DNA from: Novosphingobium pokkalii
GTDB lineage: Bacteria > Pseudomonadota > Alphaproteobacteria > Sphingomonadales > Sphingomonadaceae
Reading direction: 5' to 3'
DNA length: 64,000 nt
Assembly: GCF_014652855.1 (NCBI RefSeq)
Contig: NZ_BMZP01000017.1
Coordinates: forward strand, 1 to 64,000
Each line of letters starts with the position of its first letter. Within the stretch, counting starts at the first letter, position 1. Below are positions 25,575 to 32,389 of the stretch, in pieces. A program made the translations under genes and the position numbers. A model generated the notes under the pieces. That model saw nothing but the letters and a program-made list of their open reading frames with translations, was not told where the DNA came from and ran no database searches.

Positions 25575-26129
25575 TTACAGGTTCACCCGCACCGCCGCCT
25601 GCGGCGCAGCCGCACCATCAGCACCGGGATTGGCCTGGATGAACTGGAAATTGAGCACGGCGGCAAAGCATACCCAAGCGAGGTAAGGCGCCAGGAGCCA
25701 GCCCGCCGCCGGGCGCACCCGCCGGAACAGGAACAGGGTCAGCGCCACCAGCGGGATCAGCGCCAGGATGATGCCCTGCGCCACGACCATGCGATGCAGC
25801 GCGAAGAACACCGGGCTCCAGGCCAGGTTGAGCAGCAACTGGACGATGAAGGCCGCCACCGCGCCCGGCCGGCCCGGCGCACCGCGCGCGGAGAGGACCA
25901 TGGCCAGCGCCAGCCCCATCATCAGGTAGAGCACGCTCCACACGATGCCGAACGTGGCCGGGGGTGGAAACAGCGCCGGCTTGACCAGGTTGGCAAACCA
26001 CGGGTTGTCCGGCCCGCTGCCGGCCGAGCGGCCGGACAGGAAACCGAGCCCCAACACCAGCGGAATGGTGAAAAGGGACCAGCGCATGAGGCTGGCACGA
26101 AGCTGCGCGGGCGAAGCAAGATAACGCAT
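25575..26129 (-). CDS. tspO: TspO/MBR family tryptophan-rich sensory protein
   Basis: TspO is a five-helix membrane protein that binds porphyrins and modulates tetrapyrrole or stress responses. The 184-residue sequence shows NPWFANLVKPALFPPPATFGI, FGIVWSVLYLMMGLALAM, NLAWSPVFFALH and APYLAWVCFAAVLNF, the family signatures. It has a slightly longer C-terminal tail than usual. The role in this organism is unknown; in phototrophs it controls pigment genes. Confidence 0.93.
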   Translation of the reverse strand: MRYLASPAQLRASLMRWSLFTIPLVLGLGFLSGRSAGSGPDNPWFANLVKPALFPPPATFGIVWSVLYLMMGLALAMVLSARGAPGRPGAVAAFIVQLLLNLAWSPVFFALHRMVVAQGIILALIPLVALTLFLFRRVRPAAGWLLAPYLAWVCFAAVLNFQFIQANPGADGAAAPQAAVRVNL

Positions 26130-26208
26130 GGTGTGGTTTTACGTCTGCCTCAAGCAAATGGTTCCGAAGCGGCCGGTTCCGCCGCCCGGTATGGCAAGTG
26201 TCGTGGCT

Positions 26209-27015
26209 CTAGGCAATTGGCGAGGGAATCTCATTCCGAAACGCAGATATAAGGAATTCTACGTTGCCCTCCGGCCCGGTGATCGGGCTTTCGACAATCC
26301 CCTGCACGTCCCAGCCTTCGCCCTCCAGCCAGTCGCGCACTTCGCTGCAGACCCGCGCGTGCAGCGCCGGATCGCGCACCACCCCGCCCTTGCCCACTTC
26401 GCTGCGCCCTACCTCGAACTGCGGCTTGATAAGCGCCACCAGCCGGGTGGGCCGCGCCGCCAGCGACAGTGGCACTTCCAGCACCTTGCGCAAGGCGATG
26501 AAGCTGGCATCGCACACCACCCAGGTGGCGGCCTGGTCGATATGGGCAGGGGTCAGGATGCGCGCGCTGGTTTGCTCCAGAACGGTGACACGCGGATCCT
26601 GGCGCAGCTTCCACGCCAACTGGTTGGTGCCCGAATCCACCGCAAAGACATGGGTGGCCCCCTTTTGCAGCAGGACATCGGTGAACCCGCCGGTGGAACT
26701 GCCGATGTCCATCGCCACCACCCCGGCCGGATCGAGCCCGAAGTGGTCGATCGCATGGGCCAGCTTGATGCCGCCGCGCGACACCCACGGGTGATCGCGG
26801 CCGCGCACCTCGATGGCGGCATCGGCGGGCACGGTCTGCCCGGCCTTGGCTACCTTGGCCTCGCCGGCGAAGACCAGGCCGGCCAGGATCAGCGCCTGGG
26901 CGCGGGCGCGGCTTTCGGCCAGACCGCGTTCGACCAGAAGCTGGTCCACGCGCTGTTTCGTGGCGGGTTTGGCACGGGGTGCCGGATCGGGCGGGGGCGT
27001 TCGGCTTGTCGTCAC
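26209..27015 (-). CDS. tlyA: TlyA-family rRNA methyltransferase (S4 + FtsJ-like)
   Basis: TlyA methylates ribose 2'-OH in 16S and/or 23S rRNA; some homologues were called hemolysins. The 268-residue protein has an N-terminal S4 domain (QRVDQLLVERGLAESRARAQ) and an FtsJ-type methyltransferase with MDIGSSTGGFTDVLLQKGA and LIKPQFEVGR. The start is taken as GTG 27015 because AAGGAAG sits 5 nt before it; the ATG at 27042 lacks a site and would intrude on the divergent lipoprotein gene. Confidence 0.92.
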   Translation of the reverse strand: MTTSRTPPPDPAPRAKPATKQRVDQLLVERGLAESRARAQALILAGLVFAGEAKVAKAGQTVPADAAIEVRGRDHPWVSRGGIKLAHAIDHFGLDPAGVVAMDIGSSTGGFTDVLLQKGATHVFAVDSGTNQLAWKLRQDPRVTVLEQTSARILTPAHIDQAATWVVCDASFIALRKVLEVPLSLAARPTRLVALIKPQFEVGRSEVGKGGVVRDPALHARVCSEVRDWLEGEGWDVQGIVESPITGPEGNVEFLISAFRNEIPSPIA

Positions 27016-27040
27016 GCGCGCTTCCTTCCATAAGCCGGGC

Positions 27041-27607
27041 ATGAAGATCAACCATGTGGCCCGGTCCGGGCACAATTCTCCGCTGCTTCCTGCCCGGTTT
27101 CGCGCCTGTGTCGCGACCTTCGCTCTCCTGACGCTCGCCACGGCCTGCGCGCCGCAGGCGGTGATTCCGCCCGCTCCCGTGCGCCCTGCGCCGCCGACGC
27201 CCCGCCCGGCCCCGCCGCCAGTGGCCGCCACCCGATCCAGCGACTGGCGCGATTGGCCGCAAACGCCGGGCACCTGGCGCTATGCCGATGGCCGCGCGCA
27301 ATTCGGGCAGCCGGGCGCCGCGCCTGTGCTGGCCATGGAATGCCGCCAGGGCCAGGTCGCCCTGATCATTGCCGGGGCAGCGGGCCAGCCGGTGCCCGCC
27401 GCGATCACCACCACCAGCCAGCAACGCGCGCTCAGCGCGGTGCCCGCCGATGCGCAGAGCCTGGTCATCACCCTGCCCGCGCGGGACAATCTGCTCGATG
27501 CCATGGCGTTCAGCCGGGGCCGCTTCATGGTGGACGTGAACGGCCTGCCCACGCTGATCCTGCCCGCATGGGCAGAAGTGGGCCGCGTGGTGGAGGATTG
27601 CCGCTGA
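27041..27607 (+). CDS. Predicted lipoprotein of unknown function
   Basis: The 188-residue product has a basic start, a hydrophobic segment (FALLTLATACAPQ) with a lipobox-like Cys, and a proline-rich linker (about 34-60). A globular part follows, with WPQTPGTWRYADGRAQFG and LAMECRQGQVALI. I do not recognise a named family. It is probably exported to the periplasm or outer membrane. It is divergent from tlyA with only 25 nt between starts. Confidence 0.75.
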   Translation: MKINHVARSGHNSPLLPARFRACVATFALLTLATACAPQAVIPPAPVRPAPPTPRPAPPPVAATRSSDWRDWPQTPGTWRYADGRAQFGQPGAAPVLAMECRQGQVALIIAGAAGQPVPAAITTTSQQRALSAVPADAQSLVITLPARDNLLDAMAFSRGRFMVDVNGLPTLILPAWAEVGRVVEDCR

Positions 27608-27806
27608 AAGTCGCCGGAATTGGCGGTTTTCCGGTGCATCGGCGCAGGCACGAAGCGGCGATTTTGACGGCAAAATAAATGAATGCAAGTCTTGTTGTTT
27701 GGCGATCGATTGCGCACATAGATCACAAGGTCGGTGAGCGGTTCGCAAGCCCTCCCGGCCTAGCTGTTTCGGAACGCCCCGGGCAGCGACTTTGGCTCAA
27801 CAGCGC
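27608..27806 (+). promoter_or_regulatory. Upstream region of the structured leader/sRNA
   Basis: This gap after the lipoprotein gene is AT-richer at 27660-27730. A possible promoter is TTGTTG (27692-27697) with CACATA 17 bp further on (27715-27720), which would start transcription near 27727. The assignment is weak. No gene is visible in it. Confidence 0.3.
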
Positions 27807-27821
27807 GAAAGGAGGTGATCC
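27807..27821 (+). promoter_or_regulatory. 15-nt perfect complement to the 16S rRNA 3' end (extended Shine-Dalgarno)
   Basis: GAAAGGAGGTGATCC is complementary over its whole length to the usual 16S 3' end (GGATCACCTCCTTTC). GGAGG lies 7 nt before ATG 27823. Ordinary ribosome-binding sites in this window match 4-6 nt, so this is exceptional. Confidence 0.85.
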
Positions 27822-27822
27822 G

Positions 27823-27879
27823 ATGTCTCATGGTTCAGCAGAGAGGTCGGCATTCCGCAGCGCGAGGCATTATCGCTGA
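27823..27879 (+). CDS. 18-codon ORF in a structured transcript (leader peptide or sORF)
   Basis: The frame encodes MSHGSAERSAFRSARHYR, basic and rich in Arg, Ser and Ala. It has no run of branched-chain amino acid codons, so it is not an obvious ilv attenuator peptide. Its last codons and stop form the left arm of the first of three hairpins. The extreme ribosome-binding site argues that it is translated. Function is unknown. Confidence 0.55.
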   Translation: MSHGSAERSAFRSARHYR

Positions 27880-27986
27880 TTTCCAGCACAGCGATAAAGG
27901 CTTCGTGAGCGGCACTTCCGGCCGCTGACCATGCGAAGGGCCGTTTCGGGACTGCCGAAGCGGCCCTTCACATTTATTTCTTTTTC
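27870..27986 (+). ncRNA. Three consecutive RNA hairpins, the last terminator-like
   Basis: Hairpin 1: TTATCGCTG (27870-27878) with CAGCGATAA (27889-27897). Hairpin 2: AGCGGC (27908-27913) with GCCGCT (27921-27926). Hairpin 3: 15 bp, 27935-27949 with 27955-27969, one T-G wobble, followed by ACATTTATTTCTTTTT. Hairpin 3 is a strong terminator. Together with the mini-ORF this may be a leader ending before ilvE or an independent small RNA. Confidence 0.65.
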
Positions 27987-28055
27987 CTTGCGTTTGGCGC
28001 AACAATCGTTCAACGGGCGAATCACCGATTCCCTATCTTCAAGGATGATTGTGCC

Positions 28056-29156
28056 ATGGCGACCACCGCCGCGCCCGCGTTGCGCTTTACCCGCGTTCCC
28101 CACCCCGCGCCGGCCACGGCGCAGGTGCGCGCGGAGGTGCTCGCCAATCCGGGCTTCGGCACCAAGTTTTCCGACCACATGGTGTCCATCGAATGGACCG
28201 AAGCAGAAGGCTGGCACAAGGCCGAAATCCTGCCCTATGGCCCGATCGCGCTCGATCCGGCGGCCGCCGTGCTGCACTATGCCCAGGAAATCTTTGAAGG
28301 GCTGAAGGCCTATCGCCTCGCCGATGGCGGCATCGCCCTGTTCCGCCCCGAAGCCAATGCCGCGCGCTTCAATGCCTCGGCCCGGCGCCTGGCCATGGCC
28401 GAAATTCCCGAAGACCTGTTCGTACAGGCGGTGGAACAGCTCGTCCTCACCGATGCAGACTGGTTCCCCACGGTCGAAGGCGGCTCGCTCTACCTGCGCC
28501 CGTTCATGTTCGCGTCGGAAGCCTTCCTCGGCGTGCGCCCGGCCAAGGCCTATCGCTTCATGGTGATCGCAAGCCCGGCCGGAAACTACTTCAAGTCCGG
28601 CTCGCCCGCCGTGTCGATCTGGGTCAGCGACTATACCCGCGCCGCACCCGGCGGCACGGGCGCAGCCAAGTGCGGCGGCAACTATGCCGCCAGCCTGGTG
28701 CCTACGGCCGAGGCTTTTGCGCGCGGCCATGACCAGGTGCTGTTCCTCGACGCGGCCGAGCACAAGTGGATCGAGGAACTGGGCGGGATGAACCTGTTCT
28801 TCGCCTTCGACGATGGCTCGATCCTCACCCCGCCGCTTTCGGGCACGATCCTGCCGGGCATCACCCGCGAGAGCCTGATCGCCCTGGCGCGCGAGGAAGG
28901 CCTGACCGTGCGCGAGGAACGCTACAGCCTCGACCAGTGGCGCGCCGATGCCGCTTCGGGCAAGCTCGTCGAAACCTTTGCCTGCGGGACGGCCGCGGTC
29001 GTCACCCCGGTGGGCAAAGTGGCCGATCACAACGGCGAATTCGTGATCGGCTCGGGCGGGCCGGGCCAGCTCACGCAAAAGCTGCGCCAGCGCCTGGTCT
29101 CGATCCAGCGCGGTGAAGCCGAAGATACCCACGGCTGGGTCCGCAAGATCGCCTGA
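28056..29156 (+). CDS. ilvE: Branched-chain amino acid aminotransferase (eukaryote-like BCAT)
   Basis: BCAT interconverts leucine, isoleucine and valine with their 2-oxo acids. The 366-residue length and motifs (FGTKFSDHMVSIEWTE, LHYAQEIFEGLKAYR, LYLRPFMFASE) fit the longer BCAT class shared with eukaryotes. The PLP lysine is Lys205 in GGTGAAKCGGNYA. AAGGA lies about 9 nt before the ATG. The structured RNA with terminator lies 70-230 nt upstream, so ilvE either has its own promoter in 27987-28055 or depends on readthrough. Confidence 0.93.
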   Translation: MATTAAPALRFTRVPHPAPATAQVRAEVLANPGFGTKFSDHMVSIEWTEAEGWHKAEILPYGPIALDPAAAVLHYAQEIFEGLKAYRLADGGIALFRPEANAARFNASARRLAMAEIPEDLFVQAVEQLVLTDADWFPTVEGGSLYLRPFMFASEAFLGVRPAKAYRFMVIASPAGNYFKSGSPAVSIWVSDYTRAAPGGTGAAKCGGNYAASLVPTAEAFARGHDQVLFLDAAEHKWIEELGGMNLFFAFDDGSILTPPLSGTILPGITRESLIALAREEGLTVREERYSLDQWRADAASGKLVETFACGTAAVVTPVGKVADHNGEFVIGSGGPGQLTQKLRQRLVSIQRGEAEDTHGWVRKIA

Positions 29157-29210
29157 TCTGCCCTTGCCGCCACCCGCATCCTGCGCCTATCCATCGGGAA
29201 AAGGCGGGGG

Positions 29211-29825
29211 ATGCGTGTGGCGCGATTGACGTTGGAACAAGGGCTTTTCCGGCTCAACCGATTGACCAGGGCGCTGTCGTGGCTGTTGCCCATCAGCGGT
29301 AGCACGATGGCCGTGGCCCTGATCGGTGACGGTCCCTTGGACGGCGTTGCACGACTGCCTTCAATCATGGGACCCTTCACGGTTATCGCTCTCGTGGTCA
29401 TGATCGTGACTATGGCGATGTGCTGCATGTGGTTCTATCGCGCCAATGCCAATCTGCGCGCAGCCGGCATTCCCCTGAAACACGGGCCGACGATGGCATG
29501 GCTCTGGGCATTCGTTCCGATCGCCTCGCTGTTCAAGCCATTTGACGTCATGCGCGAGATCTGGAGCCAAAGCATGGAACTGTCGTCCGGCCACACTCCC
29601 AAGGCGCCCCCGTTGATGGCGCAATGGTGGGGTGCCTGGGTCGTGGCGACACTCAGCATGAACCTGTCGGGCAGCCGCCACGTTGTCGATACCGAAATGG
29701 ATCGTTTTGTCCTGACCCCGATTGCCGCGCTCGCCGGCTTGACCGCTTGCGTTCTGTTCCGGGTCCTGGTCCGCCAGGTGAACACGGCACAGCACGAACG
29801 CGCCGCAACGTCGGTGTTCGCCTGA
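29211..29825 (+). CDS. DUF4328 membrane protein
   Basis: The 204-residue protein has a short basic N-terminus, hydrophobic segments near 23-42, 54-75, and further on, and the DUF4328 core: FYRANANLRAAG, MAWLWAFVPIASLFKPFDVMREIW. The function of the family is unknown. It lies 54 nt after ilvE and 48 nt before the photolyase-like gene, on the same strand. Confidence 0.78.
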   Translation: MRVARLTLEQGLFRLNRLTRALSWLLPISGSTMAVALIGDGPLDGVARLPSIMGPFTVIALVVMIVTMAMCCMWFYRANANLRAAGIPLKHGPTMAWLWAFVPIASLFKPFDVMREIWSQSMELSSGHTPKAPPLMAQWWGAWVVATLSMNLSGSRHVVDTEMDRFVLTPIAALAGLTACVLFRVLVRQVNTAQHERAATSVFA

Positions 29826-29873
29826 CCTAAGGGACGGCTCGCCGCCACGGGCAATCACGCCGATAGGCCGGGG

Positions 29874-31058
29874 ATGGCATCGGCCCCATCCTTTCCCGTC
29901 ACCCGCGCCGATGCGCTGGCGCGCCTGGCGCAATTCGTGCCGCAGGCTGGCGCCGCCTATGCCAAGGGGCGCAATTTCGATCACGGGCCGGGGCAGCATC
30001 GCGCCGTCTCGCGCCTGTCTGCCGCACTGCGCCGCCGCACGATCAGCGAGGCCGAAGTGGTGCGCGCCGTGCTTGCGGCGCACGGGCCAGAGGCTGCGGC
30101 CAGTTTCATCAGCGAAGTATTCTGGCGCACCTACTGGAAAGGCTGGCTGGAGCAGCGCCCGGCGATCTGGACCCGCTATTTGGCCGGGCGAGACGCTGCC
30201 ACAGCCCGCCTGGCCCGCGATCCTGATCTCGCCGCGCGGCACCGGGATGCCCTCACCGGCCGCACCGGGATCGATGCATTCGACCACTGGATCGGCGAAC
30301 TGGCCGAGACCGGATACTTGCACAACTGGGCACGGATGCAGGTCGCCTCAATCTGGATCTTCACGCTGGGCCTGCCGTGGCAGCTGGGCGCCGCCCATTT
30401 CCTCGACCAGTTGCGCGATGGTGATCCGGCCTCCAACACGCTGTCCTGGCGCTGGGTGGCAGGGCTGCATACGGCGGGCAAGGCCTACCTGGCCGATGCC
30501 GCGCGCATCACCGCGATGACCGATGGCCGCTTTCATCCCCGGGGCCTGGCCACGCAGGCGATCATTCCCGGCGACGCACCCGCGCCCCTGGCCGCACCAT
30601 GGCGCACCACCCCGGCAGTCGATCCGGGTCGCCCAGCCCTGCTGTGGATCACGCCCGAAGACGCGGGACTGGAGCAGGAGGCCGCCCTTGCCCGCCTGCC
30701 TGTGCGCGCCGTGGTTGCCTGTCGCAGCGATGCCGGCACTGCCGCAGACGCGGCTGCGCTGGATGACGCGCTGGCCCGCGCGGCGGCCCATTGGAACGCA
30801 CCGGTGCAGTGGATCAACAGCCCGGCCGAACTGGCCGCTGCGGCTCAGGGTGCCGGAACCACGCAGATTGTCACCGGTTTCGTTCCCGTCGGCCTGCGTG
30901 CCGATGCCTTGCCCGCGATCCGCGCCGCGCTGTCTGCGCAAGGCTGCGTTCTGGCCGAGCATCTGCGCGCATGGGACAAGGCCGTCTGGCCGCACTGCCG
31001 GCGTGGCTTCTTTGCCCTGAAACAGGAGATTCCCGCCTTGCTGAAAGACCTGGCATGA
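29874..31058 (+). CDS. Photolyase/cryptochrome-like FAD protein with rearranged domain order
   Basis: Residues about 30-220 of this 394-residue protein match the FAD-binding domain of photolyases: SEVFWRTYWKGWLE, LTGRTGIDAFDHWIGEL, AETGYLHNWARMQVASIW and DGDPASNTLSWRWVAG (182-197). The alpha/beta antenna domain that normally precedes it is absent. Instead an alpha/beta-looking domain follows (about 252-394), ending WPHCRRGFFALKQEIPALL. DNA repair or light sensing is possible, but activity is unproven. Its stop overlaps the next start (ATGA). Confidence 0.8.
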   Translation: MASAPSFPVTRADALARLAQFVPQAGAAYAKGRNFDHGPGQHRAVSRLSAALRRRTISEAEVVRAVLAAHGPEAAASFISEVFWRTYWKGWLEQRPAIWTRYLAGRDAATARLARDPDLAARHRDALTGRTGIDAFDHWIGELAETGYLHNWARMQVASIWIFTLGLPWQLGAAHFLDQLRDGDPASNTLSWRWVAGLHTAGKAYLADAARITAMTDGRFHPRGLATQAIIPGDAPAPLAAPWRTTPAVDPGRPALLWITPEDAGLEQEAALARLPVRAVVACRSDAGTAADAAALDDALARAAAHWNAPVQWINSPAELAAAAQGAGTTQIVTGFVPVGLRADALPAIRAALSAQGCVLAEHLRAWDKAVWPHCRRGFFALKQEIPALLKDLA

Positions 31059-32389
31059 GCGATTCGGCCCGCAGCAGCGCCAGCGCGCGCAAGGTGCCCA
31101 GCGGCCGACTGTCGCGCCTGGCGGCGTTCGGCCAACTGGCCGGGGGCCTGGCCGGTGGTGTCGTGGCCGAAGGGGCCAAGCGCCTGGCGCGCGGCGAGCG
31201 CCCGCAATTGAGTGACCTGGTGCTGACCCCGGCCAATGCCCTGCGCGTGACGGAGCAGCTTTCCCGCCTGCGCGGCGCGGCGATGAAACTGGGCCAGATG
31301 CTCTCGCTCGATGCCGGTGACATGCTCCCCGCCGAACTCACCGCGATCCTGGCGCGGTTGCGCGATTCGGCCCATCACATGCCGCCCGCGCAATTGCAGA
31401 AAGTGCTCAATGCCGAATGGGGCGCGGACTGGCGCCGCCGCTTTGCCCACTTCGACCCGCGCCCGCTGGCGGCCGCCTCGATCGGGCAGGTCCACCGGGC
31501 CCGCCTGCCCGATGGGCGCGAACTGGCGATCAAGGTGCAGTATCCGGGCGTTGCCGCCAGCATTGATGCGGATGTGGACAACGTGGCCACGCTGCTGCGC
31601 CTGTCCAACCTGCTGCCCGCCTCGCTCGACATCGCGCCGCTGCTGGAAGAGGCCAAGCGCCAGTTGCACGAAGAGGCCGACTATGTGCGCGAGGCAGCGC
31701 AGATGCGCCACTATCGCGATCTGCTGGCTGACGACCCGCGCTTCCTGGTGCCCGCGCCGGTGGAAGAGCTGACCACCACCCGCGTCCTGGCGATGGACTA
31801 TGTCGCAGGGCGGCCGATCGACACTTTGGCGGAAGCGCCGCAGGAGCAGCGCGACGCGATGCTGACCGCGCTGCTCAACCTGGTGCTGCACGAGTTGTTC
31901 GTGTTCGGCTACATGCAGACCGATCCCAACTTTGCCAACTATCGCTGGCAGCCCGACAGCGGCAGGCTGGTGCTGCTCGATTTCGGCGCGGCCCGTCCGG
32001 TCCCGGCCGAGACCGCCGCTGCCTATCGCGCCGTGCTGGCCGCCGGGCTTGCCGAAGACCCGCAGGCGCTGCGCGAGGCGATCCTGCAAGTGGGTTTCGT
32101 CTCCCCCACTCTGCTCGAACGGCACGGCGAGCGCATCGATGCGATGATCGCGATCCTGATGGCGCATCTCTCGCGCCCCGGCCCGCTCGATTTCTCGGAC
32201 CGCCGCTTCGTGGAAGACCTGCGCCGGATCGGCCGCCCGATTGCCGAAGACCGCGCCGCCTGGCACGTGCCGCCGGTGCAGACCCTGCTGGTGCAGCGCA
32301 AGGTCAGCGGCACCGCGCTGCTCGCCGTGCGCATGCGGGTGCGCGTGCCGATCCGCGATCTGGCCGCCGAAGCGATCAGAACGCGCTGA
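31055..32389 (+). CDS. ABC1/COQ8-like atypical kinase (UbiB family)
   Basis: The 444-residue protein belongs to the UbiB/ABC1 kinase-like family that supports ubiquinone synthesis. It has the KxGQ motif (AMKLGQMLSL), an Ala-rich loop (AAASIGQVHRA), the MQTDPNFANY catalytic-loop equivalent and LLDFGAARPV. The MQTDPN form is closer to mitochondrial COQ8/ADCK3 than to E. coli UbiB. It is coupled to the photolyase-like gene by ATGA. Its 3' end overlaps the convergent chemoreceptor gene by 14 nt. Confidence 0.9.
   Translation: MSDSARSSASARKVPSGRLSRLAAFGQLAGGLAGGVVAEGAKRLARGERPQLSDLVLTPANALRVTEQLSRLRGAAMKLGQMLSLDAGDMLPAELTAILARLRDSAHHMPPAQLQKVLNAEWGADWRRRFAHFDPRPLAAASIGQVHRARLPDGRELAIKVQYPGVAASIDADVDNVATLLRLSNLLPASLDIAPLLEEAKRQLHEEADYVREAAQMRHYRDLLADDPRFLVPAPVEELTTTRVLAMDYVAGRPIDTLAEAPQEQRDAMLTALLNLVLHELFVFGYMQTDPNFANYRWQPDSGRLVLLDFGAARPVPAETAAAYRAVLAAGLAEDPQALREAILQVGFVSPTLLERHGERIDAMIAILMAHLSRPGPLDFSDRRFVEDLRRIGRPIAEDRAAWHVPPVQTLLVQRKVSGTALLAVRMRVRVPIRDLAAEAIRTR

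Noticed and set aside
27807..27821. Fragment of a 16S rRNA gene on the minus strand
   Set aside because: Only 15 nt match the 16S 3' end and the flanking bases do not continue it (no CTGCGGCT before it), so it is a ribosome-binding site, not an rRNA remnant.
27679..27822. Longer version (66 codons) of the 18-codon ORF
   Set aside because: The upstream part has no ribosome-binding site or family signal, whereas the internal ATG has the exceptional site.
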